A stretch of DNA of 64,000 nucleotides, from the NCBI RefSeq assembly GCF_014192095.1, contig NZ_JACHXN010000015.1, positions 1 to 64,000 on the forward strand, written 5' to 3'. Source of the DNA: Phyllobacterium trifolii. Lineage in GTDB: Bacteria; Pseudomonadota; Alphaproteobacteria; Rhizobiales; Rhizobiaceae. A program made the position numbers and the translations under genes. Every line of letters starts with the position of its first letter. The first letter of the stretch is position 1. Of the stretch, positions 54,883-63,003 are shown one piece after another. A model generated the notes under the pieces. The model had not been told where the DNA came from. It made no database searches and worked only from the letters and a program-made list of their open reading frames with translations.

Positions 54883-55782
54883 TCAGAAGCGCGGTGGCAC
54901 TTCGCCGACCGAGCGATAGGCGGCGACAAGCGTGTTGGCCATCAACATGGCGATGGTCATGGGCCCAACGCCACCCGGAACCGGCGTAACAGCACCAGCG
55001 ACCGTCGACACGTCAGCGAAGTCCACGTCACCAACGAGGCGGGTCTTTCCCTCGCCCTTTTCGGGAGCTGGAATGCGGTTGATACCGACATCGATAACCG
55101 TTGCGCCGGGCTTGACCCAATCGGCCTTGACCATTTGCGGCCTGCCGACGGCAGCAACCAGAATATCGGCTGTCCGGCAAAGGGCGGCGAGATCCTTGGT
55201 CTTGCTATGCGCAATGGTAACTGTGGCATTGTGGGCGAGCAAAAGGTTGAACATCGGCTTGCCGACGATGTTGGAACGGCCGATGACCACCGCATTGAGG
55301 CCGGAAAGATCACGTCCCAGGATACGCTCGATCAACAGCATCGACCCGGCTGGGGTGCAGGGTACGAAAGCCGTCTCGATTTCGCCGGTGCCCAGCTTGC
55401 CGACATTGACGAAATGGAAGCCGTCAACATCCTTGTCCGGCGAGATCGTCTGGATGATACGGCCGGAATCGATGTGTTTCGGCAAAGGAAGCTGGACGAG
55501 GATGCCATGGATCAGCTGATCGGCATTGAGTTTTTCAACCAGCGCGACGAGCTCGTCCTCTGGAGTATCCTCCGACAAAGTATATTGAACGGAGTGAAAG
55601 CCGCATTCACGCGCCTTCCTGCCCTTTGACGCAACATAGACCTGACTGGCCGGGTCCTCGCCAACGATGACAACGGCGATGCCGGGTGTGATCCCGCTGG
55701 TTTCGATCAGATCGGCGGCAGAAGCTTTGACCTTCGAAACCACGTCCTCGGCAATTTCCTTGCCATTGATCGTCACTGCCAT
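54883..55782 (-). CDS. folD: Bifunctional methylene-THF dehydrogenase/methenyl-THF cyclohydrolase FolD
   Basis: A 299-residue FolD. The active-site [13 protein letters not shown] block has the conserved Tyr and Lys, and [22 protein letters not shown] and PGGVGPMT are all present. It interconverts methylene-, methenyl- and formyl-tetrahydrofolate. The ATG at 55782 follows CAGGAGCAGCAC. Upstream in-frame codons belong to spacer sequence. It stands divergent from soxB across a 360-base spacer with a palindromic repeat. Confidence 0.93.
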   Translation of the reverse strand: MAVTINGKEIAEDVVSKVKASAADLIETSGITPGIAVVIVGEDPASQVYVASKGRKARECGFHSVQYTLSEDTPEDELVALVEKLNADQLIHGILVQLPLPKHIDSGRIIQTISPDKDVDGFHFVNVGKLGTGEIETAFVPCTPAGSMLLIERILGRDLSGLNAVVIGRSNIVGKPMFNLLLAHNATVTIAHSKTKDLAALCRTADILVAAVGRPQMVKADWVKPGATVIDVGINRIPAPEKGEGKTRLVGDVDFADVSTVAGAVTPVPGGVGPMTIAMLMANTLVAAYRSVGEVPPRF

Positions 55783-55941
55783 GTGCTGCTCCTGGAACTT
55801 CACGGTTTTGAGCGCCATTCTGTTGATTTTACGCGCCAACAATACCGCCATAACGGCGTTCACTGACGCAATAGCGAAAGCGGGTGCGGATCGCAATGCG
55901 GCAATATCCCGGCTGCGGCCTGTAATTGTCGCATTGCGATA

Positions 55942-56065
55942 GTGCGTGGTTCGACGGGGCTCACCATGAGGGAGATTTGTGGGCTGCATTGATAATCGTC
56001 AACATTGCAGAACTTAGCTCCCTGCAATCAAACCTATCTCTCATGAGCCCCGTCGAACTACGCAC
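55942..56065. repeat. Palindromic repeat, family A, divergent copy
   Basis: Arms start with GTGCGTGGTTCGAC (55942) and end with GTCGAACTACGCAC (56065), and include CGGGGCTCACCATGAG / CTCATGAGCCCCG. This copy has GGGG/CCCC in the middle of the arm where others have CAAG, with the pairing kept. It lies between folD and soxB. Confidence 0.8.
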
Positions 56066-56143
56066 ATGGTCGTTGCAAAGGAACGTCTTGGCTAAGCCGA
56101 TGAATCCAAGCATGATCGCGATATAACGAATCCAGGAACACCT

Positions 56144-57397
56144 ATGCGCTATTCAGCTTTCAGCCTTTTGAAAAATGCTCTCAACGGTAACAAGGACTGG
56201 AAACCCGCCTGGCGCAAGCCCGATCCGAAACCAGCCTATGACGTGGTGATCATCGGCGGCGGGCATGGGCTTGCTACCGCCTACTATCTGGCCAAGGAAC
56301 ACGGCATGCGCAATATCGCGGTCGTTGAAAAGGGCTGGCTCGGATCCGGAAATATCGGCCGTAACACCACGGCCATTCGCTCCAACTATCTTCTTTCAGA
56401 GAACCAGCATTTCTACGAAGCGTCGATGAAACTATGGGAAACCATGTCGCACGACCTCAACTACAACGTAATGTTCTCGCAGCGCGGCGTGGTGAATCTG
56501 GCTCACACGCTGCCGCAGCTCGATATCTATGCGCGGCGCGGCAACCAGATGCGGCTCAACGGCATCGATTGCGAATTGATGAATCCGCAGCAAATCAAGA
56601 AACTTATCCCCGGACTGGACATCAGCACTAATGCGCGCTTTCCGATTCTTGGCGGTTTGATGCAGCGTAGTGCCGGAACTGCACGGCATGATGCGGTCGT
56701 CTGGGGTTACGCGCGCGCCGCTGACCAACTCGGCGTCGATATTATCGAGAATTGCGAGGTCACCAGCTTCCTGAAGGATGGCGATACGGTCACAGGCGTC
56801 ATGACAACACGCGGGCCAATCAATGCCAAGAAGGTTGGCTGTGCCGTCGCCGGACACACCAGCGAGCTTATGCGGCGCGCCGGTATTGACCGCCTGCCAC
56901 TTGAATCGCATGTGCTGCAGGCTTTCGTCTCGGAAGCGCTGAAGCCTGTGGTCGATACAGTGGCGACGTTCGGCGGGGGTCATCTCTATTTCAGCCAGTC
57001 CGACAAGGGTGGCCTCGTTTTTGGCGGCGACATCGACGGCTATAATTCCTACGCGCAGCGCGGCAACCTGCCGGTGGTGGAGGATGTGATGAGCGAGTTC
57101 GTTGCGCTTATCCCGGCACTGGCGCGCGTCAAGCTACTGCGCTCGTGGGGCGGGATCATGGACATGACAATGGACGGCTCGCCGATCATCACAACGGGCC
57201 CGCTGCCGGGCATGTATCTCAACACCGGCTGGTGCTACGGCGGCTTCAAGGCGACGCCGATTTCAGGAAAATGCTTCGCCTGGACGATCGCCAAGGATGA
57301 GCCGCATCCATTGTCCGCGCCCTTTACGCTGGATCGGTTTTATCGCGGCTACGTCATTGATGACAAAGGGCAAGGCCCGACGCCAAGCTTGCATTAA
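56144..57397 (+). CDS. soxB: Sarcosine oxidase subunit beta, SoxB
   Basis: A 417-residue DAO-family flavoprotein closely matching the beta subunit of heterotetrameric sarcosine oxidase (MRYSAFSLLKNAL start, HDAVVWGYARAAD, ESHVLQAFVSEALKP, NTGWCYGGFKATP). The tetramer oxidises sarcosine and passes the methyl group to tetrahydrofolate. The dinucleotide-binding loop reads IIGGGHGLATAYY, one glycine shorter than the GGGGHG I recall for SoxB. soxD, soxA and soxG do not follow; the next gene is GumC-like on the other strand. Either an orphan or a decaying copy. Confidence 0.87.
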   Translation: MRYSAFSLLKNALNGNKDWKPAWRKPDPKPAYDVVIIGGGHGLATAYYLAKEHGMRNIAVVEKGWLGSGNIGRNTTAIRSNYLLSENQHFYEASMKLWETMSHDLNYNVMFSQRGVVNLAHTLPQLDIYARRGNQMRLNGIDCELMNPQQIKKLIPGLDISTNARFPILGGLMQRSAGTARHDAVVWGYARAADQLGVDIIENCEVTSFLKDGDTVTGVMTTRGPINAKKVGCAVAGHTSELMRRAGIDRLPLESHVLQAFVSEALKPVVDTVATFGGGHLYFSQSDKGGLVFGGDIDGYNSYAQRGNLPVVEDVMSEFVALIPALARVKLLRSWGGIMDMTMDGSPIITTGPLPGMYLNTGWCYGGFKATPISGKCFAWTIAKDEPHPLSAPFTLDRFYRGYVIDDKGQGPTPSLH

Positions 57398-57433
57398 ACC
57401 GGCCAAGAAAATCCACCCTGATGGCCATCTGAT

Positions 57434-57497
57434 GCGGTCTTTCTCCGCTTCCGGTGCTCATGGACGTTCAGGTCCATTCCGCTCCGGTCCTCGAAAT
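57434..57497. repeat. Palindromic intergenic repeat, family B, copy 2
   Basis: Shares the outer TCTTTCT, CGCTCCGG and CTCGAAA blocks with the copy at 33250-33310, but the central stem is ATGGAC (57460-57465) with GTCCAT (57472-57477) in place of CGTAC/GTACG. It lies in the gap between soxB and gumC, close to where sox genes stop. Confidence 0.6.
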
Positions 57498-57540
57498 CCC
57501 GCACCAGCTACCTCATCAGGCTGAATTTTAACCTGAGTGG

Positions 57541-59844
57541 TCAGCCGGCCTTCCGCTCAGCGCGCAGACGCAGGACTTCGCGCAACGCGGCGATCTCGGC
57601 CAACATCTCCTCGATGTTCGAATTGTCATGATGGCGTGGCTCGGTCAGCGCGTCAGCATGTTCGTAGAGAAACTCGGCAATTGCCGCCTCGTCATCAGCG
57701 GAATGCGGTGAATTCTCGATTTCGGATTTATCCGACATCATGGACCGTGTCTGTGCACGCCGGATTGCTGCGCCAAGCCGAGATTCAGAAGGTACTGCAG
57801 AGACAGAGCCAGTGCTTTCGGGCGAAACGGTACGCTTCGTACCGGATGGCGGCACCGGATCGACGGGCGGTTCATCCTCGGCATAAGCAGGAGCGCGATT
57901 GCCAGCGCGGAAGCTTTCGATCATGCCGAGCAACACGGCAATGCCGAGACCGGCCAAAAGCCCGCCGAGCAGGCCGCCAATTGCAACGAGTTTGCGCGAA
58001 CCGCCTGTGCTTTCAAGCGCCGGACGCGCCGGGGAAATGACGCGGATATTCGTTGTGTTCATACCTTCGAGTTCGCCAGTCTCCTTTGCGCGCAACAGGA
58101 AGGCTTCATAGACTTCGCGCTTGGCGGTGACTTCCCGTTCGAGCTCGCGCAGCTTGACCATGTCTTCGTTGTTGGTGGCGGTACGCGTTTTCAGCTGCGC
58201 CAGCCGTGACGACAGGTCCTGTTCCTGCTGGGTGGCACGCTGTAGTTCCACCTGCACCGAAGATGCAATACGGCCAAGCTCGTTACGGATTTCATTGCGG
58301 ACACCAACCCCCTGCGACTGGGCCTGAATGAGTTGCGGATGGCGCGGTCCAAGCTTGGTGGCGAGGCCATCCGCCTGTTGCTTCAGTGCGCCATATTGCG
58401 AGCGAAGGGCGACGATGACACCGGAGCGGAATTCTTCCGGCAGCGTGTTGCCGAGCACGCCTTCGACCGAGGTATTGCGGATAGAGTCGGCCTGCGCCTT
58501 AAGGCGGATCGTCTGGTTGCGAGCCTGAGTGAGCTCGTCATTCGTGCGGGTGATTTCATCATCGCTGATCAACCTGCCCTGTACGTCGACAAGGTCATTT
58601 TCCGCCTTGAACTTCTGCACGGCATTCTCTGCATCCTGAACGCCTGCTCGAAGGTCATTGAGGCGCGCCGTCAGCGACTCAGTGGCCTGCCGTGCGGTAT
58701 CGGACTGGATATTGCCCTGCTCCTCGCGGAAAACATCGGATACGGTATTGGCAATCAAGGCCGCCTTCTGCGGATCCCTTGATTTCACAGTGATGTTGAA
58801 GATGAAATTTTTGGTGCTTCGCTCCACCTCAAGATGGTCGTAGAGATTGCGCAGGAGAACGGTTTCACGCGTTGTCTCATCTGGCGTACTATCGGTAGAA
58901 AAGAGGTCCTGTATCGACGCAAAAAGGCCTCGCTCCTTGAGGTCACCATTGAATTCCGGATCCTTGGCAAGTCCTGTGCGATCGATCACCTTGGTCAACA
59001 CGCTGCTCGACTGAATGACGCGCAATTGGCTTTCGGCGATGGCCAGCGAAGCATCGACTGGCAGCTGGCTCGACGAAATCTCCTTGTCGACGATCTTGAG
59101 ATCGCGCGGATCGACAAGCACTTCAACGGTCGAGGCGTAGAGCTTCGGCAATGTCATCGCATAGCCGACGCCAAGAAGCGTACCGATGATTGTGGTTGCG
59201 ATAATCAATCCCTTGGAACGGCCAACGCGATTGATAACGATACGCGGGTCAACGAGTGGCCGCCATTCATCGCTTTGATATTCGACCGGCTGTACTTTGC
59301 GCGGAGCCTGCCGGCGCACCGGAACCGGTGTGATGACAGGTTCAGGGTCCGGCTCTAGCTCTTTGTTTTTGCGCAATTCCGGACGGAAAACAGGTTCCGG
59401 CTTTTCCTGCAACTGCTCTGTTGGCTCGGGTTCAGGTCGCGCTGTGACGATTGGAGTTTCCGGATCGGCGCGGACTGGTTTTTCAATCAACGGCAAAGAT
59501 TCGTCGCGCTGTGGCGTAATTTGTTCGGCGGCATCGACGCGGCGGTTGAGCTCTGCCTTGATCGCGGCCATGTCGGCGCGCATGCGATTGACCGCATCCT
59601 GCTCGGCTTCTTCGGAACTGAGGTCCTCGGGAATATCACTCAACGATGGTTGCAAGATTTCGCTGCCGGCTGCCAGGCGCAAAGCGCGCATGCGGTGATA
59701 GTGATCAAGATTATCCTCGCCGCGAATGGACGTGGTGACGCGTTCGGGATCGGCGTGGGCCTCTCCTTCAGATTCCGGCTGACTGGCAAACGAGAGAAGC
59801 GAGCGCCGCGGCCGCTTTGCCATCTCGTTTTCGCGATTACTCAT
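57541..59844 (-). CDS. GumC/Wzz-family exopolysaccharide transport protein
   Basis: A 767-residue polysaccharide copolymerase. TM1 is at about residues 212-230, followed by a Wzz domain with LYASTVEVLVDPRDLK, a long coiled-coil periplasmic region, a GNVR-like segment and TM2 at about 650-670. The C-terminus (about 100 residues) has no tyrosine kinase domain. The N-terminal cytoplasmic extension of about 210 residues is rich in Pro, Glu and Arg, and is longer than the few tens of residues usual in GumC. It sets chain length in polymer export. Start ATG at 59844; an ATG six bases earlier is possible. Confidence 0.85.
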   Translation of the reverse strand: MSNRENEMAKRPRRSLLSFASQPESEGEAHADPERVTTSIRGEDNLDHYHRMRALRLAAGSEILQPSLSDIPEDLSSEEAEQDAVNRMRADMAAIKAELNRRVDAAEQITPQRDESLPLIEKPVRADPETPIVTARPEPEPTEQLQEKPEPVFRPELRKNKELEPDPEPVITPVPVRRQAPRKVQPVEYQSDEWRPLVDPRIVINRVGRSKGLIIATTIIGTLLGVGYAMTLPKLYASTVEVLVDPRDLKIVDKEISSSQLPVDASLAIAESQLRVIQSSSVLTKVIDRTGLAKDPEFNGDLKERGLFASIQDLFSTDSTPDETTRETVLLRNLYDHLEVERSTKNFIFNITVKSRDPQKAALIANTVSDVFREEQGNIQSDTARQATESLTARLNDLRAGVQDAENAVQKFKAENDLVDVQGRLISDDEITRTNDELTQARNQTIRLKAQADSIRNTSVEGVLGNTLPEEFRSGVIVALRSQYGALKQQADGLATKLGPRHPQLIQAQSQGVGVRNEIRNELGRIASSVQVELQRATQQEQDLSSRLAQLKTRTATNNEDMVKLRELEREVTAKREVYEAFLLRAKETGELEGMNTTNIRVISPARPALESTGGSRKLVAIGGLLGGLLAGLGIAVLLGMIESFRAGNRAPAYAEDEPPVDPVPPSGTKRTVSPESTGSVSAVPSESRLGAAIRRAQTRSMMSDKSEIENSPHSADDEAAIAEFLYEHADALTEPRHHDNSNIEEMLAEIAALREVLRLRAERKAG

Positions 59845-59904
59845 TCCCACTTCAACTCCACGATCGCCCGACCAAGGCGATTCAATTGCGGCACCACAAC
59901 CACA

Positions 59905-59920
59905 GTTAATTCAACCTAAA
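59905..59920 (-). promoter_or_regulatory. CtrA-like half-consensus upstream of gumC-type gene
   Basis: On the minus strand TTTA-N7-TTAAC, one mismatch to TTAA-N7-TTAAC, 61-76 bases before the ATG at 59844. The region is AT-rich, so chance is possible. Confidence 0.2.
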
Positions 59921-60111
59921 GTTCTATGGAAAATAAATCGTTAATTATCAGCACCCATATGTCTGCAAGCTAACCTTGCCTGGATGTCATCTATACCACG
60001 TTTCAAAACGGCTAATACAAGCCGTTAAGTCTTTTGATGTAGAAATCCGGCGAATTCACGCTTGAGACAGTGCTTTCCCCGCAGCTTTGATTCAGGCATA
60101 TCCGGCAGGAC

Positions 60112-61371
60112 ATGGTATTGGTTGCACGCCATCTGAAAGCCAATGCGGGGCTTATCCGCGACTATTTCTCCGTGATCAGTGGATCGGCGGGGCGGCTCGT
60201 CATTTCGCTCGCCTATTTCGTTGCGCTTGCCAACACACTTTCGATTGCGGAATTCGGTCTGTTTGCCACGGCGTCGGCAACCGGTGTCGTGCTGTCACGT
60301 CTTGTCTCTTTTGGCTTCGTTTCGCCGCTTTACCGGATTTCCACCGTAAAGCCGCAATTGATTGGCGCCTATACCGGCGGATTTCTCGCGGCGGTCGTCG
60401 TATCGTTGCCGATCTTCATTCTTGCAGCCTATCTGATGCATCTGATTTTCTTCGGCGCCGATCTTGCGCTTGGCACCTTTGCAGTGATCGTTGCAGCGGA
60501 AGCATTGCTTTGGCGATCGCTGGAAGTTGTGGTCATCGTCAATAACGGTATGAACCGCTTTGGCCGGGCAGCATTGCTGGTCATTATCGGTACGGCATTG
60601 CGGGCAGCAGCGGCAGTGCTGTTCGCGTTCTCAAGCGTGACCAACCTCGCAATATGGAGCTGGTGGTATGCGGGGGCGAACGGCGTTGCGCTTGTTATCG
60701 CAATCATCTTCTTCTACCCGCGTGTGCGGCTGCGGCTTATTCCCAAGCTCTACCGCCGCAGGCTAGCGGATTCCTTTGCCGTCACAGGTGCCGAGGTGCT
60801 TTTCTACGTCCAGTCCGAAATGGACAAGCTGCTGGTGCTTGCAGTCGGCGGACCACAGACGGCCGGTGTCTACGCCATCATCATGCGGCTTGTCGATCTG
60901 ACGGCCCTTCCCGTCCGCTCATTCAACATGATGCTGGTGCAGAAGTTGATGCGAACGCCGGACATGCTGAAATCACTCAAAATCCGAGGCGGGCTGGAGC
61001 TTGGCGTATTTCTGGTGTCGACACTCGGACTGGCGGCGCTTGCCATCTTCCTTGCCATTTTCCCGCGAGCGCTTGGAGCGAATGTTGCTTCGGTCGTTTC
61101 GCTGCTGCCCTTGGTCCTGCTCGTGCCCGGACTGCGCAATCTCATCGAATATCAGGCGGAAATCCTTTATGCGCGCGGCCAATCTGGCCTGCGTGCGCTC
61201 AATCTGGCCTTGCTCGGCATCGCCAAGGCTGCACTGCTTTCGTGGATTCTTGTCGTGTTTCTCGATACCCACGACTGGATGATCTGGCTGAATGCCATGT
61301 TCGCCGTGCTCTATCTGTTGTCGGCATATCTCACATATAGAGCCATAAAAAAGCCGGCGCGGCGCGTGTGA
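60112..61371 (+). CDS. Polysaccharide flippase (Wzx/MATE-like)
   Basis: A 419-residue integral membrane protein with about 12 hydrophobic helices. It fits the oligosaccharide flippase/lipopolysaccharide biosynthesis protein family, which moves lipid-linked repeat units across the inner membrane. It starts FSVISGSAGRLVISLAYFVALANTLS and ends in a basic tail. Divergent from the gumC-type gene, it completes the export side of the locus. No strong ribosome binding site is visible. Confidence 0.82.
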   Translation: MVLVARHLKANAGLIRDYFSVISGSAGRLVISLAYFVALANTLSIAEFGLFATASATGVVLSRLVSFGFVSPLYRISTVKPQLIGAYTGGFLAAVVVSLPIFILAAYLMHLIFFGADLALGTFAVIVAAEALLWRSLEVVVIVNNGMNRFGRAALLVIIGTALRAAAAVLFAFSSVTNLAIWSWWYAGANGVALVIAIIFFYPRVRLRLIPKLYRRRLADSFAVTGAEVLFYVQSEMDKLLVLAVGGPQTAGVYAIIMRLVDLTALPVRSFNMMLVQKLMRTPDMLKSLKIRGGLELGVFLVSTLGLAALAIFLAIFPRALGANVASVVSLLPLVLLVPGLRNLIEYQAEILYARGQSGLRALNLALLGIAKAALLSWILVVFLDTHDWMIWLNAMFAVLYLLSAYLTYRAIKKPARRV

Positions 61372-61378
61372 GAATTTG

Positions 61379-62242
61379 CTACGCTAACAATTTCCGGATG
61401 CGCGCCGTATCGTCGCCTATGAAGGATTGCATGCCGATCGCGACTTGTTCCGGTGTCATCGCTTCAACAAAAGCAAGGAACTCCGCGTCCGTTGGCGCAG
61501 GCGCAAACCAGTAGACCCGGCAGAATTCAGCGGCGTCATGATAGTGCCCCTCGGCCATCAGCACTTCATCGGCATAGCGGCCATAGATCATGCATTCGGA
61601 AAACCGGCGCGACCGCCCGATCGCCGCGATCCAATGGCGGCCGGTGATCCTCTCGATGTGGTTGCACATTGTCAGCAACGCGTCCCGCCGCCAGGCGATC
61701 AAAGTGCCGATATAGTCGTGTCCAGCAGGGCTCACCGGGACGAGCCCAAGTACCTGGCCTGCGTGTTCAGACCAGATACGCTGGTCTCCTGGTACAGGAT
61801 GCAAAAGGTCGCCATCGCGGCGGAACAGCCGCAAATCGCTGCCACGCCAGACCGAGGCGCAATCGAAGGATTTCAGGAAAGCGACGTCGGAATCGATGTA
61901 GAAGAAAGCGTCTTCATTCGTGTGTGCTGCAATGGCGATACGGCGAAACTGCTGCACGTGCCAGCCGCGCAAGGGCATCGTTCTTGGCGACAGCCAAATG
62001 CGACGGTGACCGAAATTACTCGGGTCGGGAAACGGCCTGATCCAGCGGGGCAATAGATCGTTCTCGTCGATCACCACACGACGCGAGCTTTCCAGCTGCT
62101 TGAACAGCGCAACGTCACGATGCTCGACCAAAATATAGTGTTTGGTGTAGCCGGCGACGAAACGATCAATTGTTTCGCAGAGCAATCTGCAGCGCTCAAA
62201 ATCGGGTGCATAACTCGCGGTAACAAGTGCCGTTTTCGTCAT
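61379..62242 (-). CDS. DUF6492 family protein (glycosyltransferase-like)
   Basis: A 287-residue protein. An N-terminal Rossmann-like segment (TASYAPDFERCRLLCETIDRF) is followed by a DxD-like motif in YIDSDVAFL, resembling GT-A glycosyltransferases. It is found in exopolysaccharide clusters of rhizobia as DUF6492. Its start overlaps the WecG-type gene by four bases (ATGA), so it is translationally coupled to it. Confidence 0.75.
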   Translation of the reverse strand: MTKTALVTASYAPDFERCRLLCETIDRFVAGYTKHYILVEHRDVALFKQLESSRRVVIDENDLLPRWIRPFPDPSNFGHRRIWLSPRTMPLRGWHVQQFRRIAIAAHTNEDAFFYIDSDVAFLKSFDCASVWRGSDLRLFRRDGDLLHPVPGDQRIWSEHAGQVLGLVPVSPAGHDYIGTLIAWRRDALLTMCNHIERITGRHWIAAIGRSRRFSECMIYGRYADEVLMAEGHYHDAAEFCRVYWFAPAPTDAEFLAFVEAMTPEQVAIGMQSFIGDDTARIRKLLA

Positions 62243-63003
62243 GCGCCCCCGCCGACTTTAAATTTCGCCCGCATGACGCGTAGCAGAAAAAGTGGATTGC
62301 CGACAATGTACCGGTACCACAACCGGCCGGGTTCTTGCGCAAGGCGATAAAGCCATTCAAAGCGCAGTTTCTGCACAATCACCGGGGCGCGCGGTACAGC
62401 GCCCGCCATGAAATCAAACAGCGCGCCAACGCCAAAAGCCAACGTGCAATGTTCGGCCGTCAAGTTGTTCGCCATGAACATCTCCTGCCGCGGCACACCC
62501 ATGGCGACGAGCAGGATATGCGGATGATATTCTTTCAGGACACGCAGAATGTACGGCTGATGCTCGCTTTTAAAGAAGCCATCACTGATCACGCGGATTT
62601 CATGGTGAGGCGCAAGCTGCCTGAAGCTCTCCGCTGCCTTTTCAACCACTTCACGGCGTGCGCCAATGAGGCCAACGCGCAGAGAGCTGGTTTCTGCCTT
62701 AAGGAGTGCGGGCGTAAAATCCGTACCGTTGAGATTCGCCGGAAAAGGTGCGCCATGCAGGAGTTTCGAGGCAATATCGACTCCGAAGCCATCGGGGAGA
62801 ACGAGGAATTGGTTCAAAGCCTGACGGAAATCAATATTCTCCTGCGCGAGATTGGCGTTGTGAGCATTGAGCCAGGTGACCAGGGCAAAGTGCTGCTGCG
62901 CGATACGCTCCCGCATGACTTCGATGGCGTCCCCCCAAGGCAACGCGACAACGTCTACGCCAAGAATTGTACGACGTGGAATATCCGTTTCGCCCGAACT
63001 CAT
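62239..63003 (-). CDS. WecG/TagA/CpsF-family glycosyltransferase
   Basis: A 254-residue GT26 enzyme. VTWLNAHNANLAQENIDFRQAL, LPDGFGVD, GARREVVEKAAESF, LLVAMGVPRQEMFM and FGVGALFDFMAG are diagnostic. Such enzymes transfer ManNAcA-type or related sugars to lipid-linked intermediates. It is in a tight operon with the group 1 glycosyltransferase (4-base overlap) and DUF6492. Confidence 0.9.
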   Translation of the reverse strand: MSSGETDIPRRTILGVDVVALPWGDAIEVMRERIAQQHFALVTWLNAHNANLAQENIDFRQALNQFLVLPDGFGVDIASKLLHGAPFPANLNGTDFTPALLKAETSSLRVGLIGARREVVEKAAESFRQLAPHHEIRVISDGFFKSEHQPYILRVLKEYHPHILLVAMGVPRQEMFMANNLTAEHCTLAFGVGALFDFMAGAVPRAPVIVQKLRFEWLYRLAQEPGRLWYRYIVGNPLFLLRVMRAKFKVGGGA

